Shown here: positions 9,358-16,318 of the stretch, one piece after another | How the letters are laid out: each line of letters begins with the position of its first letter | Numbering within the stretch: position 1 is the first letter of the stretch | Assembly (NCBI RefSeq): GCF_020741345.1 | Contig: NZ_DYZD01000386.1 | Coordinates: forward strand, 1 to 41,483 | Direction: 5' to 3' | From: Nocardiopsis listeri | GTDB lineage: Bacteria > Actinomycetota > Actinomycetes > Streptosporangiales > Streptosporangiaceae | Length of the DNA: 41,483 nt | Made by a program: the position numbers and the translations under genes | The notes under the pieces: generated by a model | Told to the model about the DNA's origin: nothing | The model's input: the letters and a program-made list of their open reading frames with translations, nothing else | Databases searched by the model: none

Positions 9358-9390
9358 AAGGACCCGGCCGCCGAGCGCGGCCGGGTCCTT
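9358..9390 (+). terminator. Terminator of the ctaE-qcrCAB operon
   Basis: Perfect 13-bp arms (AAGGACCCGGCCG and CGGCCGGGTCCTT) with a 7-nt loop, 30 bp after the qcrB stop. Confidence 0.85.
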
Positions 9391-9425
9391 CGCGTTTCCA
9401 CCCGCCGTCGAGGTCGGTGGCCCGG

Positions 9426-9442
9426 CCTCGAAGACTTCGAGG
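9426..9442. repeat. 17-bp palindrome CCTCGAAG-A-CTTCGAGG
   Basis: Perfect 8-bp arms around one base, lying between the two terminators of convergent genes. Function unknown; no promoter is seen beside it. Confidence 0.4.
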
Positions 9443-9559
9443 CGCCGTATCGCCCTCTGCGGCCTCCGATCCCGCCGGGGCGACCCTCGGTTCGGGTGCG
9501 GCCCCGGGGCCTTCCCACGGCTCTTCCAGGGCCTCCTGGGGCTCCCGGGCATGAACGGA

Positions 9560-9595
9560 GAGGGGGTCGACGCCCGAACGGACGTCGACCCCCTC
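9560..9595 (-). terminator. Terminator of the acyl-CoA synthetase gene
   Basis: Perfect 13-bp arms (9560-9572, 9583-9595) with a 10-nt loop, 29 bp beyond the stop of the leftward fadD-like gene. Confidence 0.85.
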
Positions 9596-9623
9596 TGGAG
9601 GATCGCCGGAGACTACACGATGA

Positions 9624-11432
9624 CTAGCCCGCGTAGATGTCGTCGATCTCCTTGCTCCACTGCTTGGAGACCACGTGGCGCTTGACCTTCAGGGAAGCGG
9701 TCATCTGGCCGCCCTCTTCGGTGAAGTCGTGCGGCAGGATCTTGAACTTCTTGATGCCCTCGGCCTTGGAGACGGCCTTGTTGGCGTCGTCGACGGCCTC
9801 CTGGATCGCCGCGTTGAGGTCGGCGTCCTCGATCAGGTCCGAGATCTCGCCGCTCTTGTTCTTCTGCTCCTTCCAGAGCTGGAAGGACTCGGGGTCGATC
9901 GTGACCAGGGCCGCGATGAACTTGCGGTTGTCACCGACGACCATGCACTGGCTCACCAGGGCGTGGGCGCGGATCCGGTCTTCGAGAACGGCCGGGGCGA
10001 CGTTCTTGCCGCCCGCGGTCACGATGATCTCCTTCTTGCGTCCGGTGATGCTCAAGAACCCGTCGTCGTCCAGGGTTCCCAGGTCACCGGTGCGGTAGAA
10101 GCCGTCCTCGAAGGCCTCGGCGGTGGCCTTCTCGTTCTGCCAGTAGCCGTCCAGGATGTGGTCGCCCTTGAGCAGGATCTCGCCGTCGTCGGCGATGCGG
10201 ATGGTGGTGCCCGGCATCGGCTGGCCGACGGTGCCGATCTTGTTGAAACCGGGGTTGTTGACCGAGGTCGGGGCGGTGGTCTCGGTGAGGCCGTAGCCCT
10301 CGACGATGGTCAGGCCGGCGCCGCGGAAGAAGTGACCCAGGCGCGCGCCCAGGGCGGAACCCCCGGAGACCGCGTACTTGGCCTCGTTGCCGAGACGGTC
10401 CATCAGCTTGCTGTAGACGAGCTTCTTGAACAGGCCGTGCTTGAGCTTGAGCGTGAACGGCACGCTGCCCTTGCCCAGCGCCTTGCTGTACTCGATCGCG
10501 GTGTCGGCGGCGAGGTTGAAGATCTTGCCCTTGCCCTCGGCCTCGGCCTTCTGCTGGGCCTTGGTGAAGACCTTCTCGAACACGCGGGGGACCGCGAGGA
10601 GGAAGGTGGGCTTGAAGACGGAGAACTCTTCGATCAGGTCCGGGCCGGTGCTGGGGTAGTGACCCAGGACGGCCTCGCCCTCGATGACCATGACCTGGAC
10701 GAAACGAGCGAAGACGTGCGCCAGGGGGAGGAAGAGCATCGTGGAGGGGGTGCCCGCGTGCTCCTTGATGATGGGTTTGGCGGGGCCCTCCAGCGCCGAG
10801 TGGGCGATGAAGAGGAAGTTGCGGTGCGTCAGTCGGCAGCCCTTGGGGCGGCCGGTGGTGCCGGAGGTGTAGATGAGGGTGGCGAGGTCGTCGGCCTTGA
10901 CCGATGTGCGACGCTTCTCCAGGTCCTCGTCGGTGACCTCGGAGCCGCCGGCGCGCAGGGTCTCCAGGTCGTCGCCGTCGAACTTCCATACGTTGCCGAG
11001 TTCGGGGGCCTCGCCCTTGACGGACTCGACGCGCTCGGCGTGGGCGTCGGTCTCCACGAAGATGGCCTTGGCCGCGGAGTCCGAGAGGATCCACTGGATC
11101 TGCTCGGCGGAGGAGGTCTCGTAGATCGGTACGACGACGGCGCCGACCGCCCAGACGGCGTAGTCGACGGCGGTCCACTCGTAGCGGGTGCGCGACATGA
11201 TGGCGACGCGGTCGCCCTGCCCGATGCCCGCGCCGATGAGGCCCTTGGCGTATCCGACGATGTCACCGTGCAGCTGCTCGACGGTCACGTCGCGCCACTG
11301 GCCGGCTCCGGTCTGCTCCTGGCGGCGGGCGGCGACGGCGTTCGGCGCGGTGGCCGCGCGCGCAAAGAGCGTGTCGGTCAGCCGCGCCTCGTCGGAGATC
11401 TCGGCCTTCGCGGGAGAGCTGTATTCGCGCAC
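9624..11432 (-). CDS. Long-chain fatty acid-CoA ligase (FadD15-like)
   Basis: This 602-residue AMP-forming acyl-CoA synthetase activates fatty acids to acyl-CoA through an acyl-adenylate. The ATP/AMP motif YTSGTTGRPKG lies at about 188-198, followed by EGYGLTETT and YRTGDLG, and the C-terminal lid has a catalytic-type lysine near SLKVKRHVV. The GTG start at 11432 has AGGAG 6 nt upstream, and the family N-terminus MRE(F/Y)S is present. The gene stands alone, equivalent in position to Rv2187 (fadD15). Its promoter carries a palindrome between -35 and -10, so repression by a fatty-acid-responsive regulator is plausible. Confidence 0.94.
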   Translation of the reverse strand: MREYSSPAKAEISDEARLTDTLFARAATAPNAVAARRQEQTGAGQWRDVTVEQLHGDIVGYAKGLIGAGIGQGDRVAIMSRTRYEWTAVDYAVWAVGAVVVPIYETSSAEQIQWILSDSAAKAIFVETDAHAERVESVKGEAPELGNVWKFDGDDLETLRAGGSEVTDEDLEKRRTSVKADDLATLIYTSGTTGRPKGCRLTHRNFLFIAHSALEGPAKPIIKEHAGTPSTMLFLPLAHVFARFVQVMVIEGEAVLGHYPSTGPDLIEEFSVFKPTFLLAVPRVFEKVFTKAQQKAEAEGKGKIFNLAADTAIEYSKALGKGSVPFTLKLKHGLFKKLVYSKLMDRLGNEAKYAVSGGSALGARLGHFFRGAGLTIVEGYGLTETTAPTSVNNPGFNKIGTVGQPMPGTTIRIADDGEILLKGDHILDGYWQNEKATAEAFEDGFYRTGDLGTLDDDGFLSITGRKKEIIVTAGGKNVAPAVLEDRIRAHALVSQCMVVGDNRKFIAALVTIDPESFQLWKEQKNKSGEISDLIEDADLNAAIQEAVDDANKAVSKAEGIKKFKILPHDFTEEGGQMTASLKVKRHVVSKQWSKEIDDIYAG

Positions 11433-11492
11433 GTGGTGCTCCTGGACATGTACGGGTGTGGTGGATGGGGACGTGACGACCGTAACAACACG

Positions 11493-11522
11493 ATCCTACT
11501 CGTGAGTAGGAAGGGTTGTCGT
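11493..11522 (-). promoter_or_regulatory. fadD-like promoter with embedded operator palindrome
   Basis: On the minus strand, -35 ACGACA (11517-11522) and -10 TAGGAT (11493-11498) are 18 nt apart. The perfect dyad CCTACTC-GT-GAGTAGG (11495-11510) covers the -10 and spacer, the classic position for a TetR-like repressor. Predicted 5' UTR about 54 nt. Confidence 0.6.
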
Positions 11523-11929
11523 TCGGTATCCAACGGTGATCGGGGCTTGACGTGCGGAGGTGGGAGAAAACACTGTTCAGGTCGCTTTCCCGGACCTTCC
11601 CGTGTCGGTGCCCGTGCGGGGCCATGCCCGCCACCCATCTGGAATGTATGCAGGTCAGGCGGGTGATCAGGGTTGCTCCTCACGCGGAGCAAGAGACTAT
11701 CGCCTGCCGTGACGTTCGTGCACATCCTGTACATATCAGTTCTTTGTGTCGGCTCGGCTGCTCGTAGCTCCCACCGGCGTGTACCCCTTTCGATTCCTCC
11801 CAACGTGGACGGGGCCCCGAGTCATCCCTGACTCCCCCCTGAACCTGCCCTGAGGGGCCCGCGCGCGGCTTCCTCGTGCGGTTAACGTGATGCCACGGAC
11901 GACAGGAGGATCGCCAGAGTCGACTTTCT
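11523..11929. other. Long intergenic stretch between fadD-like gene and tnpB remnant
   Basis: No gene could be supported in about 400 bp. It holds a 7-bp hairpin TTGCTCC-N6-GGAGCAA (11673-11692) and scattered AT-richer words (CTGTACATATCAG near 11729). It may be partly eroded sequence flanking the mobile-element remnant. Confidence 0.4.
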
Positions 11930-11975
11930 CCCGGCCGGGAACGGCCGGGGTTGTGGAACCACCTATCGGTGGTTC
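11930..11975 (-). ncRNA. Possible right-end/omega-RNA-like hairpins of the tnpB remnant
   Basis: Two stem-loops: GAACCACC/GGTGGTTC (loop 4) containing the tnpB stop codon, and CCCGGCCG/CGGCCGGG (loop 4). In IS605-type elements the guide RNA overlaps the 3' end of tnpB, so position and structure fit. Expression is unproven. Confidence 0.35.
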
Positions 11976-12489
11976 GGGACTTTCGCCCCGTCACGGGTCG
12001 CCCCGTGGCCTTCCTGCTTCGTCACCGACAGCCCCGTCCGGGAGGACTCCCGTTGAGGTCTTGCACCGGCTCCACAGGCGAAAACGGCCGGCCCGGCCGA
12101 TTTGAGGTCGATCGCCGCGTTCGCATCGCGGTCATGGGTCATGCCGCAACGCTCGCACTCCCGGGTGCGCACATGCCCACACCCAGGGGTCGAACACCAC
12201 TTGGAGGAGGGGAAGAACCGATCGAGAACGCGCCCTGAAGGTGACGCAGCGTCTGCTGGAGAGGAACAGAGGAAACCTCGGTGAGGAAGGCGAGGTCGTC
12301 GGTCTTCTTCCGGCCCCTGAGCATCGTCGAGGTCGCGTTGCAGTTCACCCGCTCCTGGCGCTGACACCACGCCTGGGTGCGGGCCGCGAGCGCATTGTTG
12401 TGGACCGGGCGGACGCACCCGAACGTGCGAGACGGCTCCAATGCCTGCGCGTCCGCGGGGTAGAAGCGGTACCGATACGCCCGCTTCAC
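11963..12489 (-). pseudogene. TnpB (RNA-guided nuclease family) remnant, internally deleted and frameshifted
   Basis: From GTG 12489 the frame reads MKRAYRYRFYP, then FGCVRPVHNNALAARTQAW and SSVPLQQTLRHLQGAF, the typical TnpB N-terminus. The match then moves to another frame: VLDRFFPSSKWC, a CxxxxC/CxxC zinc-finger-like piece, and THDRDANAAIDLKSAG, the C-terminal RuvC-III end with its Asp. The middle of the protein, including the first two RuvC catalytic residues, is gone at the junction near 12232. An intact relative would be about 380-400 residues; here about 175 codons remain. It cannot encode an active nuclease. Confidence 0.82.
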
Positions 12490-12562
12490 CGCGCTGCTCG
12501 CGATGGGTCACGTTTCACCGGCTTGTTTGTAACCATAGACACGGAGAGGAGAAGGGTGTTCG

Positions 12563-12589
12563 CTCCCCGTTCTGAAGGGCGGGGGCTCC
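12563..12589 (-). repeat. Stem-loop resembling an IS605-type right end
   Basis: On the minus strand the sequence reads GGAGCCCCCGCCC, TTCAG, AACGGGGAG. It resembles the GC stem with TTCAG loop often seen at tnpB 3' ends, with two stem mismatches. It lies upstream of the tnpB remnant and 15 bp before the next rightward gene, so it may be the end of a second, lost element. The family match is from memory. Confidence 0.4.
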
Positions 12590-12604
12590 ACGCCCGACAA
12601 CCTG

Positions 12605-13084
12605 ATGACCGAGAACAACGGCGGGCGGAACGACTCCCGCAACGATGGCCCCGACCTCATCGACGACGCCTTGCGGCTGGTCGACACACTCCAGCGCAAG
12701 CTGCTCGCGGCGGGTGTGCGGCGCGGCGTGAACGCGGTCACCAACCCACAGCCGAAGGGCGACGTGTGGGAGGAGGCCATCCGGATGGAGAGCGCGCAGG
12801 AACGTCCTCCACTGGAGGAACTCACCGACATCGTTCGCAAGAGCGCCCCGGAGGTCGCCGGTCACCTCGGGCGTGCCGGGTTGTCCCTGGCCGACGCCCT
12901 GGGGCGGACCTGGGGTGTGGTCGAGCGAGGCCTGGAACAGGGGCGCGCGGAGGCCGAACGGGCCCGTGCCGAGAGAGAGGAACGCGAGCGCGCCGACCGT
13001 GTGCGCGACGAGCGGATGCGCCGAGAGTCCTCGACCGAGGATCCCTCCGTCGTGGAGGAGAGCATGAGTCGAGGTGAGGAGTAG
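12605..13084 (+). CDS. Conserved actinobacterial protein of unknown function (between fadD and glk)
   Basis: A 159-residue soluble protein starting MTENNGGRND, with a mostly helical body (IDDALRLVDTLQRKLLAAG) and a highly charged Arg/Glu C-terminal helix from about residue 105 to 140 that could form a coiled coil. Actinobacteria often carry a small charged protein of the DUF5304 kind between a fadD-like gene and the ROK glucokinase; the assignment here is by position and composition only. No Shine-Dalgarno is visible before the ATG, and mobile-element-like DNA lies directly upstream, so its native control region may have been disturbed. Confidence 0.7.
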   Translation: MTENNGGRNDSRNDGPDLIDDALRLVDTLQRKLLAAGVRRGVNAVTNPQPKGDVWEEAIRMESAQERPPLEELTDIVRKSAPEVAGHLGRAGLSLADALGRTWGVVERGLEQGRAEAERARAEREERERADRVRDERMRRESSTEDPSVVEESMSRGEE

Positions 13085-13146
13085 CCGTCACCGGGGTGTT
13101 CGCGGCGTGCGGAGCCTGGTTTAATCGAGGGGTTTGCACCATTTGA

Positions 13147-13185
13147 AAACCTGATTACATCAAGCCCGCTACTTATGTCAGGTTT
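13147..13185 (+). promoter_or_regulatory. Inverted repeat upstream of glk
   Basis: Perfect 8-bp arms AAACCTGA (13147-13154) and TCAGGTTT (13178-13185), 23 nt apart, in an AT-rich patch with TTGCAC and TTGAAA hexamers just upstream. It could be an operator pair or a leader stem. It ends 28 bp before the glk start. Confidence 0.4.
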
Positions 13186-13213
13186 TGGGCGAAAGTGTGA
13201 AGGAGCCGCCCCC

Positions 13214-14161
13214 ATGCCGACCATCGGCGTAGACATCGGTGGAACCAAGGTCGCCGCCGGTGTCGTCGACCACGACGGGCAGATCCTGGACAAGGTCAAG
13301 TACCCGACCCCCGCCAACGACCCCGGCCAGCTCGCCGACACCGTCGCCAAGGCGGTGGAGGAGCTGCGCGGCCGCGCCCCGGACACGCCCATCGAGGCGG
13401 TCGGAGTGGGCGTGGCGGGCTTCGTCGACGAGGACCGCTCCACCGTCCAGGTCGCCGTCAACCTGGGGCTGCGCGACGAACCCCTCAAGGAACGCGTCCA
13501 ACAACGGGTCGAACTGCCCGTGGTCATCGAGAACGACGCCAACGCCGCCGCGTGGGCCGAGTTCCGCTTCGGCGCGGGCCGCGACAGCGACCACGTCGTC
13601 TGCGTCACCCTGGGCACGGGGATCGGGGGCGGCCTCGTCCTCGGTGGTGAACTGCACCGTGGGCGCTTCGGCGTGGCCGCGGAGGTGGGCCACTACCGGA
13701 TGGTGCCGCATGGACGTCGCTGCGCCTGTGGCAACCACGGTTGCTGGGAGCAGTACGCCAGCGGCCGCGCACTGGTCGCCGAGGGGCAGGACCTGGCCCG
13801 TACCGACCCCGAACACGCCGGGCGCATGCTGGAGATCGCGGGCGGGGCCGTGGACGGCATCGGCGGTGAGTGCATCACCCAGGCCGCGTTGGAGGGCGAC
13901 GCCGCCGCCCTGGAGTGCTTCCGGATCGTGGGGGAGTGGGCCGGACTGGGTCTGGCCGACCTCGCCGCGATCCTCGACCCCGAGTGCTTCGTCCTCGGTG
14001 GAGGCGTCTCCGACGCGGGTGACATCATCCTCGACCCGGTCCGGGCGTCCTTCGCCCGACACGTCTCCGGGCGGCCGGGGCGTCGCCTGGCCGAGGTCCG
14101 GGTGGCCGAACTCGGCGGTGCCGCGGGCATCGTCGGCGCCGGCGACCTGGCCCGTCACTGA
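13214..14161 (+). CDS. glk: ROK-family glucokinase
   Basis: A 315-residue kinase that phosphorylates glucose with ATP, feeding glycolysis. It begins with the phosphate-binding loop IGVDIGGTKVAAG and shows ENDANAAAWAEF with the catalytic Asp, LGTGIGGG, EVGH and the ROK zinc signature CACGNHGCWEQYASG. ATG 13214 is chosen because AAGGAG lies 9 nt upstream and the protein begins as in Streptomyces GlkA; a longer frame from 13175 adds no conserved residues. In Streptomyces this enzyme also mediates glucose repression; that role here is inferred. Confidence 0.95.
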   Translation: MPTIGVDIGGTKVAAGVVDHDGQILDKVKYPTPANDPGQLADTVAKAVEELRGRAPDTPIEAVGVGVAGFVDEDRSTVQVAVNLGLRDEPLKERVQQRVELPVVIENDANAAAWAEFRFGAGRDSDHVVCVTLGTGIGGGLVLGGELHRGRFGVAAEVGHYRMVPHGRRCACGNHGCWEQYASGRALVAEGQDLARTDPEHAGRMLEIAGGAVDGIGGECITQAALEGDAAALECFRIVGEWAGLGLADLAAILDPECFVLGGGVSDAGDIILDPVRASFARHVSGRPGRRLAEVRVAELGGAAGIVGAGDLARH

Positions 14162-14216
14162 CCGGTCCGCGCGCCCCGACCGGCCGGCACGGTGTCGGAC
14201 GCCGGACACACGTGCA

Positions 14217-14261
14217 GGGGGCCGGTACCGAAGGAATCGATCTCCTTCGGTACCGGCCCCC
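14217..14261. terminator. Bidirectional terminator between glk and plsC-like gene
   Basis: Perfect 19-bp arms (14217-14235 and 14243-14261) with a 7-nt loop between convergent genes. It is the longest perfect stem I noted in the window. Confidence 0.9.
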
Positions 14262-14281
14262 TCGCGCGTTGCTTCCGAGCC

Positions 14282-15106
14282 TCAGGCGTCCTCGGTCCCG
14301 CCCTCCGCCTTCTTCTCCGCCTTCTTGGCCTCCCGGCGGGCCTTGCGTTCGGCCTTGCGGTCCGCGCGCCGGGACCGTCGACGGTCCTTGGCGTCGGCGT
14401 TCTCCTCGCGCCGGGCCTCCTTGGCCTCCGCCTCCAGCTCGGTCTTGACCGACTGGGCGTAGCGGTCCACGTACTCCTGGCCGGACAGCTCCATCAGCGC
14501 GTACATGATCTCGTCGGTGATCGCGCGCAGGACCCGTTGGTCCTTCTCCATCCCGTAGTAGCGGGAGAAGTCGAGCGGCTTACCGAACACGACCTTGGGA
14601 CGCACACCCAGCTTGGGGATGGTCCGGCCGGGAGGCATGATCTTCTCCAGGTTGATCATGGCCATCGGTACGACCGGGGCCTTGGCCTCCAGCGCCAGCC
14701 GGGCCACACCGGTGCGGCCGCGGTAGAGCTTGCCGTCGGGGGAACGGGTGCCCTCGGGGTAGATGCCGAGCAGGTCGCCGCGCTTGAGCACGCGCAGACC
14801 GGTGCGCAGCGCCGCCTCGCTGGCCTTGCCGCCGGACCGGTCGATCGGGATCTGACCCACGCCGGTGAAGAACGCCCTGCTGACGAACCCCTTCACACCG
14901 GTGCCGGTGAAGTACTCGGCCTTGGCGAGGAAGGTGATCTTGCGGGGCAGGGGCAGGGGCCCGAAGAAGTGGTCGGAGAACGACAGGTGGTTGCTGACCA
15001 TGATGGCCGGACCCCGCCTCGGCACGTTCTCCACGCCCTCGGCGCGGGGCTGCCACAACACGGCCAGAACCGGCCCCAGGATCGCCTTGACCACCCAGTA
15101 GAACAT
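14282..15106 (-). CDS. 1-acyl-glycerol-3-phosphate acyltransferase (PlsC family)
   Basis: This 274-residue membrane-associated acyltransferase has the HX4D motif in NHLSFSDHF, the glycerol-phosphate motif YPEGTRSPDG and the later VVPMAMINLEKIMP segment. It transfers acyl groups to lysophosphatidic acid or a related acceptor in phospholipid synthesis. An N-terminal hydrophobic helix (WVVKAILGPVLAVLW) probably anchors it. The last 45 residues are a Lys/Arg/Ala-rich helix. It corresponds by position to Rv2182c. No strong Shine-Dalgarno was seen; a CRISPR-repeat-like sequence starts 6 bp upstream of the ATG. Confidence 0.92.
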   Translation of the reverse strand: MFYWVVKAILGPVLAVLWQPRAEGVENVPRRGPAIMVSNHLSFSDHFFGPLPLPRKITFLAKAEYFTGTGVKGFVSRAFFTGVGQIPIDRSGGKASEAALRTGLRVLKRGDLLGIYPEGTRSPDGKLYRGRTGVARLALEAKAPVVPMAMINLEKIMPPGRTIPKLGVRPKVVFGKPLDFSRYYGMEKDQRVLRAITDEIMYALMELSGQEYVDRYAQSVKTELEAEAKEARREENADAKDRRRSRRADRKAERKARREAKKAEKKAEGGTEDA

Positions 15107-15432
15107 CGCTTCAGATCACCCCTGCACACGCGGGGAGCACTGGGCAGGGTCTGCCACGTCTCACTGTCCCGCTCGGCCGACAACGAACGCCCCCACACGG
15201 CGACGGGGGAGGTTGACTCGCGTCATCCTCCCACCACGCACGGATGATCACCAACGTGTCCGGAACCGGACGCCGGTGTCCGTCGTGGGGAGGGGCCGCA
15301 CCGCGGGGCACAGTCGAGGATACTCACCGGTCGGGATCGGTCGGGGGCCGACCCGGGCCGCGGGAACACGCGGGCCCGGGAACACGCCCGGCCCACGCGT
15401 GGTTCGGGCAAGGGAACGTTACCGTGCACTCG
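15107..15432. other. Intergenic region between divergent plsC-like and esterase genes
   Basis: No gene was found. It contains the CRISPR-repeat-like unit at 15112-15140, a weak CGGAC/GTCCG hairpin near 15268, and GC-rich inverted words around 15360-15400. The rightward promoter follows at 15433. Confidence 0.5.
15112..15140 (-). repeat. Solitary sequence resembling a type I-E CRISPR repeat
   Basis: On the minus strand 29 nt begin GTGCTCCCCGCG and end GGGGTGATCTG, close to the actinobacterial type I-E repeat pattern, with differences in the loop, one stem position and the 3' end. No second copy was found about 61 bp away on either side and there are no cas genes, so this is not an array. Confidence 0.4.
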
Positions 15433-15462
15433 ATGACAAACGCTCGTCCGAGCGACTAGCCT
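15433..15462 (+). promoter_or_regulatory. Promoter of the esterase operon with a spacer palindrome
   Basis: -35 ATGACA (15433-15438) and -10 TAGCCT (15457-15462) are 18 nt apart. The spacer contains the perfect dyad CGCTCG-TC-CGAGCG (15441-15454), a possible repressor site. Predicted 5' UTR about 50 nt. Confidence 0.55.
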
Positions 15463-15520
15463 CGCGGCTGGGGAGTCCACCATCCCGATCCCCCGCCGCA
15501 CGATCCCCGGGAGACGCCCA

Positions 15521-16318
15521 GTGAGACCGACCAGCACCCATCCCCTCATCCCGGGGGCGGACCCCTTCAGTCACGTCGGGTCCCGCACTGGTGTGCTGCT
15601 CTGCCACGGGTTCACCGGATCGCCCTACTCGATGCGCCCCTGGGCCGAGTACCTGGCCGAAGCCGGCCTCACCGTCGAACTGCCCCGCCTGCCCGGCCAT
15701 GGCACCACCTGGCAGGACATGGCCACGACCGGAAGCGACGACTGGTACGCCGCCGTGGAGGCGGCCCTGCTCGATCTCTCCTCGCGCTGCGACGAGGTGT
15801 ACGTCATGGGGCTGTCCATGGGTGGCGCCCTCAGTCTGCGTCTGGCCCAGGAGAACCCCGACTTGGTGGAGGGTGTCGTCCTGGTCAACCCGTCCCTGAC
15901 GGTGGAGGACCGGCGGCTCCCGTTCATCGCCCCCGTACGTCACCTCGCCGCCCGCCTCCTGCCGTCCACACCCGGGGTCGGCAGCGACGTCGCCCTCGAA
16001 GTCGCCGGTGAGGGCGGGTACGACCGGGTCCCCACCGCGGCCGCCGCGACACTCCCGAAGCTGTGGCGCGCTGTTCAGGAGGGCATGTCCGGTTTGCGCG
16101 CGCCGATCCTGGCCTACCGCAGCGCACAGGACCACGTGGTGGGGCCGGAGAGTCTGCGTATCCTCGCCAGGAGAGCGGTCAACACCCGGCTGACGATCCA
16201 CCTGCTCCACGACAGCTACCACGTGGCGACCCTCGACCACGACGCCGCCACCATCTTCGAGGGCAGCCTCGCCTTCGTGCGAGAGCTCAGCAGAAGCGGG
16301 GAAGGAGCCGACCGATGA
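15521..16318 (+). CDS. Alpha/beta hydrolase (carboxylesterase/lipase type)
   Basis: A 265-residue cytosolic hydrolase. The oxyanion region is CHGFTGSP, the nucleophile elbow is GLSMGG, the acid is in RSAQDHVV and the catalytic His in DSYHVATLD, giving a complete Ser-Asp-His triad. The family includes monoacylglycerol lipases and small carboxylesterases; its substrate is unknown. Proximity to an acyltransferase and an acyl-CoA ligase suggests lipid turnover. GTG 15521 has GGGAG upstream. The stop overlaps the following ATG (ATGA). Confidence 0.88.
   Translation: MRPTSTHPLIPGADPFSHVGSRTGVLLCHGFTGSPYSMRPWAEYLAEAGLTVELPRLPGHGTTWQDMATTGSDDWYAAVEAALLDLSSRCDEVYVMGLSMGGALSLRLAQENPDLVEGVVLVNPSLTVEDRRLPFIAPVRHLAARLLPSTPGVGSDVALEVAGEGGYDRVPTAAAATLPKLWRAVQEGMSGLRAPILAYRSAQDHVVGPESLRILARRAVNTRLTIHLLHDSYHVATLDHDAATIFEGSLAFVRELSRSGEGADR

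Larger units (their letters stand above)
11930..12532 (-). mobile_element. Decayed IS200/IS605-type tnpB element
   Basis: A tnpB relic is flanked by structured DNA. Downstream of the relic (minus strand) lie two 8-bp hairpins, 11956-11975 overlapping the tnpB stop and 11930-11949, as expected for the right end that also encodes the guide RNA scaffold. Upstream, a TTAC tetranucleotide on the minus strand (12529-12532) is a possible target/left boundary. No tnpA is present. The boundaries are inferred and not confirmed. Confidence 0.55.

Noticed and set aside
9675-11666. A 663-codon rightward open frame over the fadD-like gene
   Set aside because: Antisense to a complete acyl-CoA synthetase with its own promoter and Shine-Dalgarno.
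15051-15201. A short CRISPR array around the repeat-like unit
   Set aside because: No second repeat at the expected spacing on either side, and one side is plsC coding sequence.
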